A stretch of DNA of 34,097 nucleotides from Egerieenecus sp048201975 (GTDB lineage: Bacteria > Bacillota > Clostridia > Christensenellales > Aristaeellaceae): NCBI GenBank assembly GCA_048201975.1, contig DBFBGQ010000143.1:1-34097 (forward strand), read 5' to 3'. The notes under the pieces were generated by a model. That model was not told the origin of the DNA and searched no databases. It saw only the letters and a list, made by a program, of their open reading frames with translations. The number at the start of each line of letters is the position of its first letter. The stretch's first letter is position 1. The translations under genes were made by a program, and so were the position numbers. This document shows positions 14,688-21,815 of the stretch, piece by piece.

Positions 14688-14736
14688 CGGCTTTTCGCCC
14701 CGTGACGGGTGCGAAAAGCCGTTTCTTTTTTTCCTT
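14688..14736 (+). terminator. Rho-independent terminator (hairpin repeat, copy 2)
   Basis: CGGCTTTTCGC (14688-14698) pairs with GCGAAAAGCCG (14711-14721), with further inner pairs, followed by TTTCTTTTTTTCC (14722-14734). It is the best terminator for plus-strand transcription through the gap, 387 bp after the CD1247-type gene. Confidence 0.8.
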
Positions 14737-14738
14737 TT

Positions 14739-15224
14739 TCACGCAGAAGCCGTCAGCTCCGCCAGCACGCCGTGAACGCAGCGCAGCAGCTCCGCCGTGG
14801 GGAGAATGACCTGGCAGCCCCGCACGCCGGCGCTGACGGCAATCCTTTCAAGCCCCTGGGCGGAGGAATCCACAAAGGTGGGAAAAGCTTTCTTCATGCC
14901 GATGGGGCTGCATCCGCCCCGCACATATCCCGTCAGACCCAGCAGCTCCTTTTGGGGCAGCATGCTCACCCGCTTGTTGCCCGTAACGCGAGCCACGGCC
15001 TTCAGGTCCAGCTCCCGGTCCACGGGCACACAGCACACCAGGTGGGGCAGCTTATCCCCGGTGAGCACCAGGGTTTTGAACACCATGGCCGGGTCCATGT
15101 CCAGCTTCCGCGCCACCAGCAGGCCGTCGAACTGGTCTTCCTCGACGGTGTATTCCCGCGTTTCATAAGGGATCTTCAGCGCGTCCAAATGACGCAATAC
15201 GTTGGTTTTCACAGCCTTGGCCAT
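14739..15224 (-). CDS. ybaK: YbaK/EbsC-family aminoacyl-tRNA deacylase
   Basis: A 161-residue protein of the YbaK/EbsC branch, which hydrolyses mischarged Cys-tRNA(Pro) released by prolyl-tRNA synthetase. Features are T-N-V-L-R-H-L-D at the start, the F-K-T-L-V-L strand with the Lys that positions the tRNA end (F-K-T at about 48-50), G-Y-V-R-G-G-C-S-P-I-G-M-K-K (the conserved G-G-x-S-P loop) and F-V-D-S-S-A. All are intact. The start is the ATG at 15224 with GGAGGAA just upstream; the longer in-frame reading to 15317 lacks a ribosome-binding site and overlaps the preceding gene. It is the last gene of the mscL-to-ybaK run, 50 bp after the ArsC-fold gene. A second YbaK-type gene lies at 31421-31891. 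Confidence 0.9.
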   Translation of the reverse strand: MAKAVKTNVLRHLDALKIPYETREYTVEEDQFDGLLVARKLDMDPAMVFKTLVLTGDKLPHLVCCVPVDRELDLKAVARVTGNKRVSMLPQKELLGLTGYVRGGCSPIGMKKAFPTFVDSSAQGLERIAVSAGVRGCQVILPTAELLRCVHGVLAELTASA

Positions 15225-15274
15225 GGTCGCATTCCTCCGTTGTGCGCCGCGCCGGATACTCCATCCGGAGCGGC

Positions 15275-15625
15275 TTATTTCTCCGCGGCAATCCACTGCT
15301 CCCATATCTCCGGGCAATATCCCACCGTTACCCGATTGCCGCTGCGCACGATGGGGCTGCGCATGAGCCAGGGCGCCTCCAGCATGGCGTCCAGGATCAG
15401 CGCCTCCTGGTTGTAATAGCAGGCGGGATGTTCCTTGACCTTCTTGTCCTCCTTGTCCAGCAGGTTCTGGACGCCCACGGCCCGGGCGAATGTCTCCAGC
15501 TCCCGGCGGCCCAGTTTGTGCTTTTTCATATCCATCAGCTGCAAAGGAATGCGGCGCTCCTTGAAAAAGCGCTCGGCCTTCTGCTGATCGAAATTCTTTT
15601 TCACCGCGTAAAGCTGTATGTTCAT
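15275..15625 (-). CDS. ArsC/Spx-fold protein lacking the catalytic cysteine
   Basis: A 116-residue thioredoxin-like protein of the ArsC/YffB/Spx superfamily. The N-terminus reads Y-A-V-K-K-N-F-D-Q-Q-K-A-E-R-F-F-K-E-R; family members have a cysteine where N appears in K-K-N-F-D, so the arsenate-reducing or redox cysteine is absent. The later L-D-K-E-D (usually L-I-N-K/D), A-P-W-L-M-R-S-P-I-V-R (L-x-R-P-I-V) and V-G-Y-C-P-E-I-W elements are kept. An enzymatic reductase role is therefore doubtful; a binding or regulatory role is possible. AGGAGG precedes the ATG, which overlaps the dnaC-like stop by 4 bp (ATGA), coupling it to the replication genes. Confidence 0.8.
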   Translation of the reverse strand: MNIQLYAVKKNFDQQKAERFFKERRIPLQLMDMKKHKLGRRELETFARAVGVQNLLDKEDKKVKEHPACYYNQEALILDAMLEAPWLMRSPIVRSGNRVTVGYCPEIWEQWIAAEK

Positions 15626-16593
15626 GCCTTCCTCCTGCGAATGTCGTTGCCCATAAACTGCAAAAGCGTGCACTGCCGGGGATCCATCAGCCGGGACACG
15701 ATCCGTTCGGTGTAGCGGGCCTGCAGCTCCGATACGGTCAGGTTGGTGCTCAGCACCGTTCCCCTGCCCGCGGTCTGCCGCTCGTTGATCAGGTTAAACA
15801 GCTGCACAATGGTGATGTTCTCCATCAGCGGCTCGCTGCCCAGGTCATCCAGCATGAGCACGTCCGTCTCCATCAGGGTATCCAGTTCCCCGCCGCCGTT
15901 GGAGAAATATGCCTTGCGGGCCAGGTCCAGAAAGCGGTAAGCGCTGAGCATCAGCACATTCAGCCCCCGGTCCAGCAGGCGCTTGGCCATGGCGTGCATC
16001 AGAAAGGTTTTGCCCAGGCCGCTGGGCCCCGTAAGCAGCAGATCCGCCGTGGGCGCCTGGGGGTAGGTATCGGCATACTCCCGGCAGATATCCCGGAGCA
16101 TGCCCATGCACTCCCGCTGGCTGATGCGCTGATTGGGCAAAAGGTCGGTGGAAAACAGCCGCTCGTCATAGGTTTCAAAGGACTGCGCCCCTTTTTCCGA
16201 AAGGCCCACCTGCCGGTACAGCCGGGCATAGTAGCGGCTCCTCATGCACTCGCACATGTCCCGCACCGTGTCCCCCACATAGCCCGTATCCTTGCAGCGG
16301 GCGCAGCGATACACCGGTTCCAGATAATCCGCCGGATACCCTTGCTCCTGGAGCAGGCGCTGCACGCGCCCGTTGAGCACCTCCATTTGCTGTGGCAGAT
16401 TCTCCGCGCTCCCCTGCCCCGCCAGCACGTTGCGCACCCCCTGATAAATCAACTGCTGGCGCTGGCCAAGTACGGCGGCAATCTCCGGGCAGCGGCGGGA
16501 GACCTCCTCCCGGCGGCGCTCCTCCTCCCGGGCATTGGCCGCCCGGAGCTGCTCATATTCCGTCAGCAGCTCTCGCAGTATGGCGTTACGCAT
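15622..16593 (-). CDS. DnaC/DnaI-type replicative helicase loader
   Basis: A 323-residue AAA+ ATPase. The N-terminal region (1-90) is helical and charged. A zinc-binding C97-A-R-C100 ... C114-E-C116 follows, then the ATPase with Walker A G-P-S-G-L-G-K-T (189-196), Walker B L-M-L-D-D (246-250) and sensor S-T-N (282-284), with R-I-V-S-R-L as the arginine-finger region. This is the DnaI/DnaC plan: a zinc-bearing N-terminal helicase-contact domain and a C-terminal ATPase that binds ssDNA. It would load the DnaB-type hexamer at origins. AAGGAG is 10 nt before the ATG, and the gene overlaps the dnaD-like stop by 8 bp. Confidence 0.9.
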   Translation of the reverse strand: MRNAILRELLTEYEQLRAANAREEERRREEVSRRCPEIAAVLGQRQQLIYQGVRNVLAGQGSAENLPQQMEVLNGRVQRLLQEQGYPADYLEPVYRCARCKDTGYVGDTVRDMCECMRSRYYARLYRQVGLSEKGAQSFETYDERLFSTDLLPNQRISQRECMGMLRDICREYADTYPQAPTADLLLTGPSGLGKTFLMHAMAKRLLDRGLNVLMLSAYRFLDLARKAYFSNGGGELDTLMETDVLMLDDLGSEPLMENITIVQLFNLINERQTAGRGTVLSTNLTVSELQARYTERIVSRLMDPRQCTLLQFMGNDIRRRKA

Positions 16594-18073
16594 CGCCCTT
16601 CAGCTCCTTTATCTTGCGCTGCATCCACTCGGGCAGCTCATCGCTCTCCTCATAGCTGCGCTGGGTATACTGCTGCTCCCGAACCACCTTCCCTGCGCGG
16701 GGCGCGGCGGACGGCGCAGGGCGCTCCGCCTCCCGCGCCGCCTGAATCTGCTCGGGCGTGGTTAGCCCCTGGGCATGGTAAACGGTCAGCAGCTTGTCCA
16801 GGTAAGGCATGGGTTTTTCCGCGTCCCGGGCATAGGCGGCACAGAACAGGATCGTCTCCTGGCTGTATCCCAGCTCCCGCTCCCAACGGTTCACCAAAGC
16901 CCGGTCCCCGGCGCTGGGCCGGTGAGGACGTCCCCACAGGCCATACAGCGCATCCAGGAAGGCGTTCCGCTCCTCCACCTGCTTCAGGCTCTCCCGCACC
17001 TGCGCCGCATCCTGCAGGCCCATGCGCTTCCAGGCCCGCAGGGTGGTCATCACGTCATCCAGCTTGCCGCCGGCCTTGGCGCAGGCCTTGCCCGCCAGCA
17101 GAATGATCTCGTCCGGATACAGCGCCCGCATTTGATCATACATATCCAGCGTGCCTTCGTTCACGGAAACGCCCTGGATGTTCATCACACGCAGCAGCGC
17201 CTTCAGGGGCGCGAAGCGATCCTGCTCGCCCTTGCGCAGGCGCTCCACCTGCCCTTGCGTGGTCAAGGCGCCGCCGGCGCGCTCCCGCATGCCCTTGAGG
17301 ATGCCGTCCAGATACTTCATGGTGGGCTCGCCGTTGAGGGTTTCCACGCAGGCGGCCTCAATGGCTTCGGGAGTGTAGCCCCACTCCTTGACCCACTTGG
17401 TGTACATGGCCCGCTCGTAGGCGCTGGCTGGCCGCGGCCGGCCAAAGCGCCGGAGCAGGCGCTTCAGCCCCTCTTCAATCTTTTTTTCCCTGCCCAGGAT
17501 CTCCTCGGCCTCCTCAATGGTGGAGACCTTTTCCTTGGCCAGCTCCACCGCCTTTTTCTGCGCGGTGGCGAAGCTGAAATGCTTGCCGTGGTTGGTGATC
17601 ATGTAATTGATCAGCATCAGCACCACTTCCTGGGGCAGGCCCATGTCCTCCACCCATTCGTAGGCCATGGTCGTCTCCCGGCCGTGGAGCTGGCGGTCCT
17701 CCCCGAACAGCGCGTACAGCGACTCGGCAAAATCCTCATACGCGGTATCCCGGGGCACGGCGTCCCGGGTCAGGAACTGCTGGCATACGTTCACATACTG
17801 ATATGCCGGCGGATCGTCGCTCACCCGGCGGACCAGTCCCCGGCGCTCCCAATGGCGGTAGGCGGCGCAGATGTCCTCCTCGCTCAGGTTCAGGTCATGG
17901 CTCATCTGCGCCAGGGACATCTCCTCCCCGGGATGATAGCAACGCATCAGGCCATACAGATACACCTTGACATAATCCCCCGGAGCGGTGGGCATATATT
18001 CCAGCAAAAACAGGTTCTGCACCGGAGTCGCGTCAAACATGGCGTGCTGCGCGTCAAAGGCGAACAATCCCAC
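16586..18073 (-). CDS. DnaD/DnaB-like replication initiation protein
   Basis: A 495-residue primosome protein. A winged-helix N-terminus (residues 1-115, with V-K-V-Y-L-Y-G-L-M-R-C-Y and L-S-E-E-D-I-C-A-A-Y-R-H-W-E-R-R-G-L-V) is followed by several DnaD-type (DDBH2) modules: about 120-190, 205-270 and 370-445, each with W-x-x-E/D-x-G-x-x-x-E-x-I-x-x-A spacing (for example W-V-K-E-W-G-Y-T-P-E-A-I-E-A-A). It should remodel origin DNA and recruit the helicase loader encoded immediately downstream. The start is GTG at 18073 with AAAAGGAGAT upstream. It begins 34 bp after tyrA and overlaps the dnaC-like gene. The C-terminus ends in a lysine-rich helix (M-Q-R-K-I-K-E-L-K). Confidence 0.9.
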   Translation of the reverse strand: MGLFAFDAQHAMFDATPVQNLFLLEYMPTAPGDYVKVYLYGLMRCYHPGEEMSLAQMSHDLNLSEEDICAAYRHWERRGLVRRVSDDPPAYQYVNVCQQFLTRDAVPRDTAYEDFAESLYALFGEDRQLHGRETTMAYEWVEDMGLPQEVVLMLINYMITNHGKHFSFATAQKKAVELAKEKVSTIEEAEEILGREKKIEEGLKRLLRRFGRPRPASAYERAMYTKWVKEWGYTPEAIEAACVETLNGEPTMKYLDGILKGMRERAGGALTTQGQVERLRKGEQDRFAPLKALLRVMNIQGVSVNEGTLDMYDQMRALYPDEIILLAGKACAKAGGKLDDVMTTLRAWKRMGLQDAAQVRESLKQVEERNAFLDALYGLWGRPHRPSAGDRALVNRWERELGYSQETILFCAAYARDAEKPMPYLDKLLTVYHAQGLTTPEQIQAAREAERPAPSAAPRAGKVVREQQYTQRSYEESDELPEWMQRKIKELKGDA

Positions 18074-18107
18074 GGGTTCATCTCCTTTTCAACGTGGCGG
18101 AGGCTGC

Positions 18108-18941
18108 TCATTCCTCCAGGGCTTCCTTGATCTCCCGGCCTTCCCGCAGCAGGCGCTTCATGGCCTGCCGGTCCTCCGCCGCCAGTGCGTCACGGTAGGC
18201 GGTCAGGCGGTCGATCAGCCCGCTGACCTCCGAGAGCAGCGCATCCCGGTTCTCAAAAAACAGCTCGGTCCACATCTCCTCATTCAGCTTCGCCACCCGG
18301 GTCATATCCGCAAAGCTGCCCGCGGAAAATCCCCGGTGCTTCTGCGCCAGGGGGCACTTCACATACGCGCTGGAGACCACATGCGCCAGTTGCGAGGTAT
18401 AGGCGATCATTTCGTCATGCTCCTTCGGCGTGGTGAACTGTACCCGCCGAAAGCCGATGGAAAGGAAAAAATCCTTCAGCCAGGCCAGCGTCTCCAGGTC
18501 CGCATCCCGGGGCGGGGTGAGAATCATGCTGGCCCGGTCGAACAGATCGTCCTTGGCGTAGCGAAAGCCGGAAAATTCCCGCCCGGCCATGGGATGTCCC
18601 CCACAGTAGCGCCAGGGCTTCCCCTGCGCCAGCGCGCTCAGCGGCGCGCAGACGGCCTGCTTCACGCCGCCGCAGTCAATGACCCAGGCGCCGGGACGAA
18701 AGTCCTCCTGGTGCGCGGTGACCCAGTTCACAATGGCCTCCGGGTACAGCGCCACCAGCACCACGTCGCAGCGGGCGAGCCCGGCTTCATCCAGCTTCCC
18801 GTCGATGGCACCCAATAGGTCCGCCTGCAGCATGGTCTGGGGATCAATATCCACCCCCAGCACCTGGAAATCCGTATGTACCTTGATGCTTCGGGCCAGC
18901 GAACCTCCGATGAGGCCCAGGCCCACAATCCCAATGGTCAT
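18108..18941 (-). CDS. tyrA: Prephenate dehydrogenase
   Basis: A 277-residue NAD(P)-dependent enzyme that oxidatively decarboxylates prephenate to 4-hydroxyphenylpyruvate in tyrosine synthesis. The Rossmann loop is G-L-G-L-I-G-G-S-L (7-15); G-G-H-P-M-A-G-R-E and the substrate-side H-D-E-M-I-A-Y-T-S-Q-L-A-H segment follow. There is no ACT or chorismate mutase domain, so feedback control by tyrosine is not obvious. The start is the ATG at 18941 with GGAGGG upstream, overlapping the mscL stop as ATGA. No other aromatic-pathway gene is nearby; it is embedded between mscL and the dnaD-like gene. Confidence 0.92.
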   Translation of the reverse strand: MTIGIVGLGLIGGSLARSIKVHTDFQVLGVDIDPQTMLQADLLGAIDGKLDEAGLARCDVVLVALYPEAIVNWVTAHQEDFRPGAWVIDCGGVKQAVCAPLSALAQGKPWRYCGGHPMAGREFSGFRYAKDDLFDRASMILTPPRDADLETLAWLKDFFLSIGFRRVQFTTPKEHDEMIAYTSQLAHVVSSAYVKCPLAQKHRGFSAGSFADMTRVAKLNEEMWTELFFENRDALLSEVSGLIDRLTAYRDALAAEDRQAMKRLLREGREIKEALEE

Positions 18942-19408
18942 CGGGTTGTTCCCTCCTTTGCAGCTTCGCGGAGATCGCTGGTGCAATGGGGGCAGCGCAC
19001 AGCCGCCTGGGGAATCTCCGTGCAGCAATAGGGGCACAGCCGCGGCGCGGGCTTCGGCGCTTCCGGCTTGGCGGGGCGCAGCCGCTGCAGCAGCCGGATC
19101 ATGCAGAACACGCACAGGGAGATGATTAGAAAATCCAGCACCGACTGCAAAAACGCCCCGTAGTTCAGCGTGCTTACGCCCGCCGCCTTCGCCGCCTCCG
19201 CGGAGACGTAGCTCTTGCCATCCAGCGCCACAAACGCCTCCGAAACGTCCAGCTTGCCCAGCACCAGCCCCACCAACGGCGTAAACACATCGTTCACCAG
19301 GGAGGTGGTGATCTTCCCAAAGGCGGAGCCAATCATCACGCCCACCGCCAGGTCAATCACGTTTCCCTTGGAAATAAACTGTCGGAAATCCTTCCATAGC
19401 TGCTTCAT
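18938..19408 (-). CDS. mscL: Large-conductance mechanosensitive channel with C-terminal zinc ribbon
   Basis: A 156-residue inner-membrane channel that opens under high tension during osmotic downshock. The N-terminal helix and pore-lining TM1 read K-Q-L-W-K-D-F-R-Q-F-I-S-K-G-N-V-I-D-L-A-V-G-V-M-I-G; TM2 is around residues 80-105. In place of the usual C-terminal helical bundle end it carries C-P-Y-C ... C-P-H-C, a zinc ribbon found in a subset of Firmicutes MscL. The start is the ATG at 19408; an in-frame ATG at 19435 lies nearer the upstream terminator. No promoter is visible between that terminator (19441-19481) and the start, so expression may need read-through. It overlaps tyrA by 4 bp. 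Confidence 0.92.
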   Translation of the reverse strand: MKQLWKDFRQFISKGNVIDLAVGVMIGSAFGKITTSLVNDVFTPLVGLVLGKLDVSEAFVALDGKSYVSAEAAKAAGVSTLNYGAFLQSVLDFLIISLCVFCMIRLLQRLRPAKPEAPKPAPRLCPYCCTEIPQAAVRCPHCTSDLREAAKEGTTR

Positions 19409-19440
19409 GATGCTTTGCAGTCCTTTCCCGCGCATGAAAC

Positions 19441-19481
19441 CAAAAACGCCCCGCGAAGCGACGCGCTGCTTCGCGGGGCGT
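19441..19481 (-). terminator. Rho-independent terminator of the multi-Ig membrane protein gene
   Basis: ACGCCCCGCGAAGC (19446-19459) pairs perfectly with GCTTCGCGGGGCGT (19468-19481); on the minus strand the stem runs into TTTTTGG. It lies 15 bp past the stop at 19497 and only 33 bp before the mscL start. Confidence 0.85.
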
Positions 19482-19496
19482 GCATTCGCATACCGC

Positions 19497-21614
19497 TTAC
19501 TTCCGATGGCGGCTGGAACGGCGATGGCGGCTGGCTTGGGTCTGCTCTACCTGCGGGGGAACCGGCGCTTCCTCCGTCTCCTCCACGGCGTCCTCCGCCA
19601 CTTCTTCCTCAACGTCCTCCGGCACTTGATCGTCCCCGTCGTCCTCCGGAGCCGTCTGGGCGCTCACGCGGGCATGCCGGCCCGTGCGCCGCCATGTGGC
19701 TTCCTCCTGGGGAGTTTCCTCGGCCTGACTCTCCTCCGGCGGCATTTCCTCCGCCTGGTCGAGATCCTCCTGCGCCGCTTCCGCCGCCGCTGCCTCGTCC
19801 AGCATATCCTCAGTGTCCAGCCATTCGTCCGCACCCGGCGCTTCCTCCGCCGAAGAGGCCAGGCCGCTCTCCTCCTCCTGGGCGCTCTCCATCATGTCCC
19901 CGGCTTCCTCCATGGTGACGGAGGCGTCGGCAGGCTTGGCCCCGGAGCCCTTGCCTCCCTTGGCCGCCTTGCCCTTGGACTTTTCCTTGGGCGCGGGCGT
20001 GGTGTAATCCCGATAGGTGCCGCGTTCCAGATGGTCATACGCCTTGGCCGACTGCGCCTTCTGCTGCATGCGGCGGACCAGGCCCACGCACAGCAGCCCG
20101 GCGCTCACCACCGCCAGCACCGCGCAGATGGTCCACACCACATCCAACGCCTGCTGCACTGTATCCACATATTCCGGCAAGCCGTCCGTGGTGGGCGTTT
20201 CCACATAGTCAGGCTGGGGCGGCGTAACGATGGGCGCATCGGTGGGCACCGCCGTGGGCTGCGCGTACATGATGGAAATGATATTGCTCTGGAAGGTCAC
20301 ATCCTCCTGGAGCAGGTTCTTGCACGTAGCCACAAACTGATACTGCCCCGCCATGGAAACGGACACATCCCGGCTGAAGGAGCGGGTCTCCCCGGCGGCG
20401 ATGGTGGGGAAGTGATACAGCTGCACCCCGGAGGCGGACACGTACACATCCTTGACCTCGTTGGCGCCCTGGTTCGTGATGGAAACGGTGAACTTCACTG
20501 TACCAGGCAGGGAGTATACGGCTCCCCTGTCGCTCTGGGCGGAGACGCTCAGGATCACCTGGTCCTCGGGGCTTACAGCCATGACGGACACCTTCCCCGT
20601 GCTGGTGACGGTCTCCTGCTCGTCCGCATCCGTGGCTGTAATGGTATACAGATAGTCCGCCGATTCGGTGATGGCTACTTCCTTGGTATAGGTCTGCGTT
20701 TTGCCCGCCTCCAGGGTCACATTGGTAAGCACCGTGCCCAGGGTGGGATCGGTTACGTTGATGTTGGTGAAGTTCACCTTGCCGGTATTTTTCAGCGTAA
20801 GCGTCAGGGTGACCACCTCGCCGGGCGCGCCGCCCTTTTTGTTGGCTTCCAGCGTCGCGCTCAGATTTACCTGACCATACTTGATGGTGGCCTTGTCCTT
20901 CTGGGTAGCGTAGGTTTTGCCATTGGCCTTGTAGGTGATGGTGGATTGGCTGGTGAGGTTCTTGGTGCCCATGGTCACCGTGAAGGTATAGCTGGCCTTC
21001 TCTCCCGCGGGGATGCTGGCAATGGTGCCCGTGGACTTGGAAATGCTGCTGTTTTCCTTGATGGTCACATCGGTGATCTCCGCCTCGCCAGCGTTGACCA
21101 CGTCATAGGTGATGTTGACCTCCTGCCCCTTCTCGGCCACGGTGGGGAGGATGGTACGGTTGACCTCCACCTGCACCTTGGGCTGGGAGGCTTCCTCGGC
21201 GGAGGCGGAGGCATAGGTGATGGGATAGGCGAAGTTCTTGGTCTTGTTGGTTAGTTCCCCATCGTCGTTATACATGCTGTATATGGCTTTGAAGGTAATC
21301 TTCCCGGCTTCCAGCTGCTTCTGGGTCACCGACCAGGTGCCGCTCCAGGATTGGCTGGCGCCCACGGCCAGCGTCGGGCTGCCGAACTCCTCCACCACCT
21401 GCCCGTTGGGATAATACAGCGTCACCGGACCGGGCATATCGCCTTCACCCACATTGGTCACAGTGATGGATACGGTGATGTCCTGGGTGGTGGTAAACTT
21501 GGTCTGGCTCAATTCCATGGAAATCTTCAACGGGTCCGTATCCGCCAGTGCCGCCACATACAGGCAGCACAGCGCCACGCATACCATGAACCCGATCAAA
21601 ATCCGTCGTTTCAT
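19497..21614 (-). CDS. Secreted multi-Ig (CARDB-like) membrane protein with acidic cytoplasmic tail
   Basis: A 705-residue protein. Residues 1-25 are a signal peptide ending A-L-A-D. Four beta-rich Ig-like modules follow (about 28-135, 144-246, 247-345, 350-450), each with the N-x-G turn of CARDB/DUF11-type repeats (T-N-V-G-E-G, V-N-A-G-E-A, K-N-T-G-K-V, T-N-Q-G-A-N). A Pro/Thr linker (451-478) leads to one membrane helix (about 491-513). The remaining 190 residues are cytoplasmic: Lys-rich at 544-560, then extremely Glu/Asp-rich, ending in a basic R-H-R-R-S-S-R-H-R-K. Function is unknown; surface adhesion, envelope spacing or signalling are possibilities. Translation start geometry is unusual (see 21612-21653). 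It has its own promoter and terminator. Confidence 0.8.
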   Translation of the reverse strand: MKRRILIGFMVCVALCCLYVAALADTDPLKISMELSQTKFTTTQDITVSITVTNVGEGDMPGPVTLYYPNGQVVEEFGSPTLAVGASQSWSGTWSVTQKQLEAGKITFKAIYSMYNDDGELTNKTKNFAYPITYASASAEEASQPKVQVEVNRTILPTVAEKGQEVNITYDVVNAGEAEITDVTIKENSSISKSTGTIASIPAGEKASYTFTVTMGTKNLTSQSTITYKANGKTYATQKDKATIKYGQVNLSATLEANKKGGAPGEVVTLTLTLKNTGKVNFTNINVTDPTLGTVLTNVTLEAGKTQTYTKEVAITESADYLYTITATDADEQETVTSTGKVSVMAVSPEDQVILSVSAQSDRGAVYSLPGTVKFTVSITNQGANEVKDVYVSASGVQLYHFPTIAAGETRSFSRDVSVSMAGQYQFVATCKNLLQEDVTFQSNIISIMYAQPTAVPTDAPIVTPPQPDYVETPTTDGLPEYVDTVQQALDVVWTICAVLAVVSAGLLCVGLVRRMQQKAQSAKAYDHLERGTYRDYTTPAPKEKSKGKAAKGGKGSGAKPADASVTMEEAGDMMESAQEEESGLASSAEEAPGADEWLDTEDMLDEAAAAEAAQEDLDQAEEMPPEESQAEETPQEEATWRRTGRHARVSAQTAPEDDGDDQVPEDVEEEVAEDAVEETEEAPVPPQVEQTQASRHRRSSRHRK

Positions 21615-21653
21615 TGTTGCTCACGGGCGGCAACGCCGCCGCCCTCCTCCTTC
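21612..21653 (-). promoter_or_regulatory. Ribosome-binding site separated from its start codon by a GC hairpin
   Basis: The AGGAGGAGGG core (complement of 21644-21653) is about 29 nt from the ATG at 21612-21614, too far for normal initiation, and nothing nearer resembles a ribosome-binding site. In between, 21625-21631 pairs with 21638-21644 as a 7-bp all-GC stem with a 6-nt loop. If folded, it brings the site to about 10 nt from the ATG. Confidence 0.55.
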
Positions 21654-21721
21654 CGACTTCGGGTCAGACCTATGTTTCCGCAGGCATACGCCCCGCTGAA
21701 AATATAGAAACCGTCTATGCT

Positions 21722-21751
21722 ATTGTACTCGGCAAGGAGGCTCTCTGTCAA
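21722..21751 (-). promoter_or_regulatory. Promoter of the multi-Ig membrane protein gene
   Basis: On the minus strand TTGACA (complement of 21746-21751), an 18-bp spacer and TACAAT (complement of 21722-21727). The transcript would have a leader of about 100 nt, explaining most of the 201-bp gap after the solute-binding-like gene. Confidence 0.7.
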
Positions 21752-21815
21752 GCTGGAAGGTTCGAAAAGCAGGCAGGGAAACAGCTTTTTTACATCGTCG
21801 CAAGGCATAGATGCA

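Larger units (their letters stand above)
14302..14738. other. 437-bp non-coding stretch rich in palindromes
   Basis: No coding frame with a ribosome-binding site is visible. It holds a perfect 26-bp palindrome (14374-14399), a hairpin at 14431-14463, adjacent hairpins at 14568-14594 and 14595-14612, two copies of the self-complementary octamer CTTGCAAG (14624-14631 and 14645-14652, start-to-start 21 bp), and the T-tract hairpin at 14688-14736. The base composition is more AT-rich than the flanks between 14500 and 14690. It could be a decayed palindromic element or a small structured RNA; neither is proven. Confidence 0.6.

Noticed and set aside
14688..14736. CRISPR-like interpretation of the repeated hairpins at 14431 and 14688
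   Set aside because: Only two imperfect copies, 257 bp apart, no regular spacers and no cas genes in the window.
18942..19115. N-terminal extension of TyrA to 19115
   Set aside because: The extension is Ala/Pro/Arg-rich, overlaps mscL in another frame, and the Rossmann motif begins directly after the ATG at 18941, which has a good ribosome-binding site.
19215..21254. A 679-codon plus-strand open frame opposite the multi-Ig protein
   Set aside because: Arg/Gly/His-rich antisense translation with no ribosome-binding site; the minus-strand gene has a signal peptide, domains, promoter and terminator.
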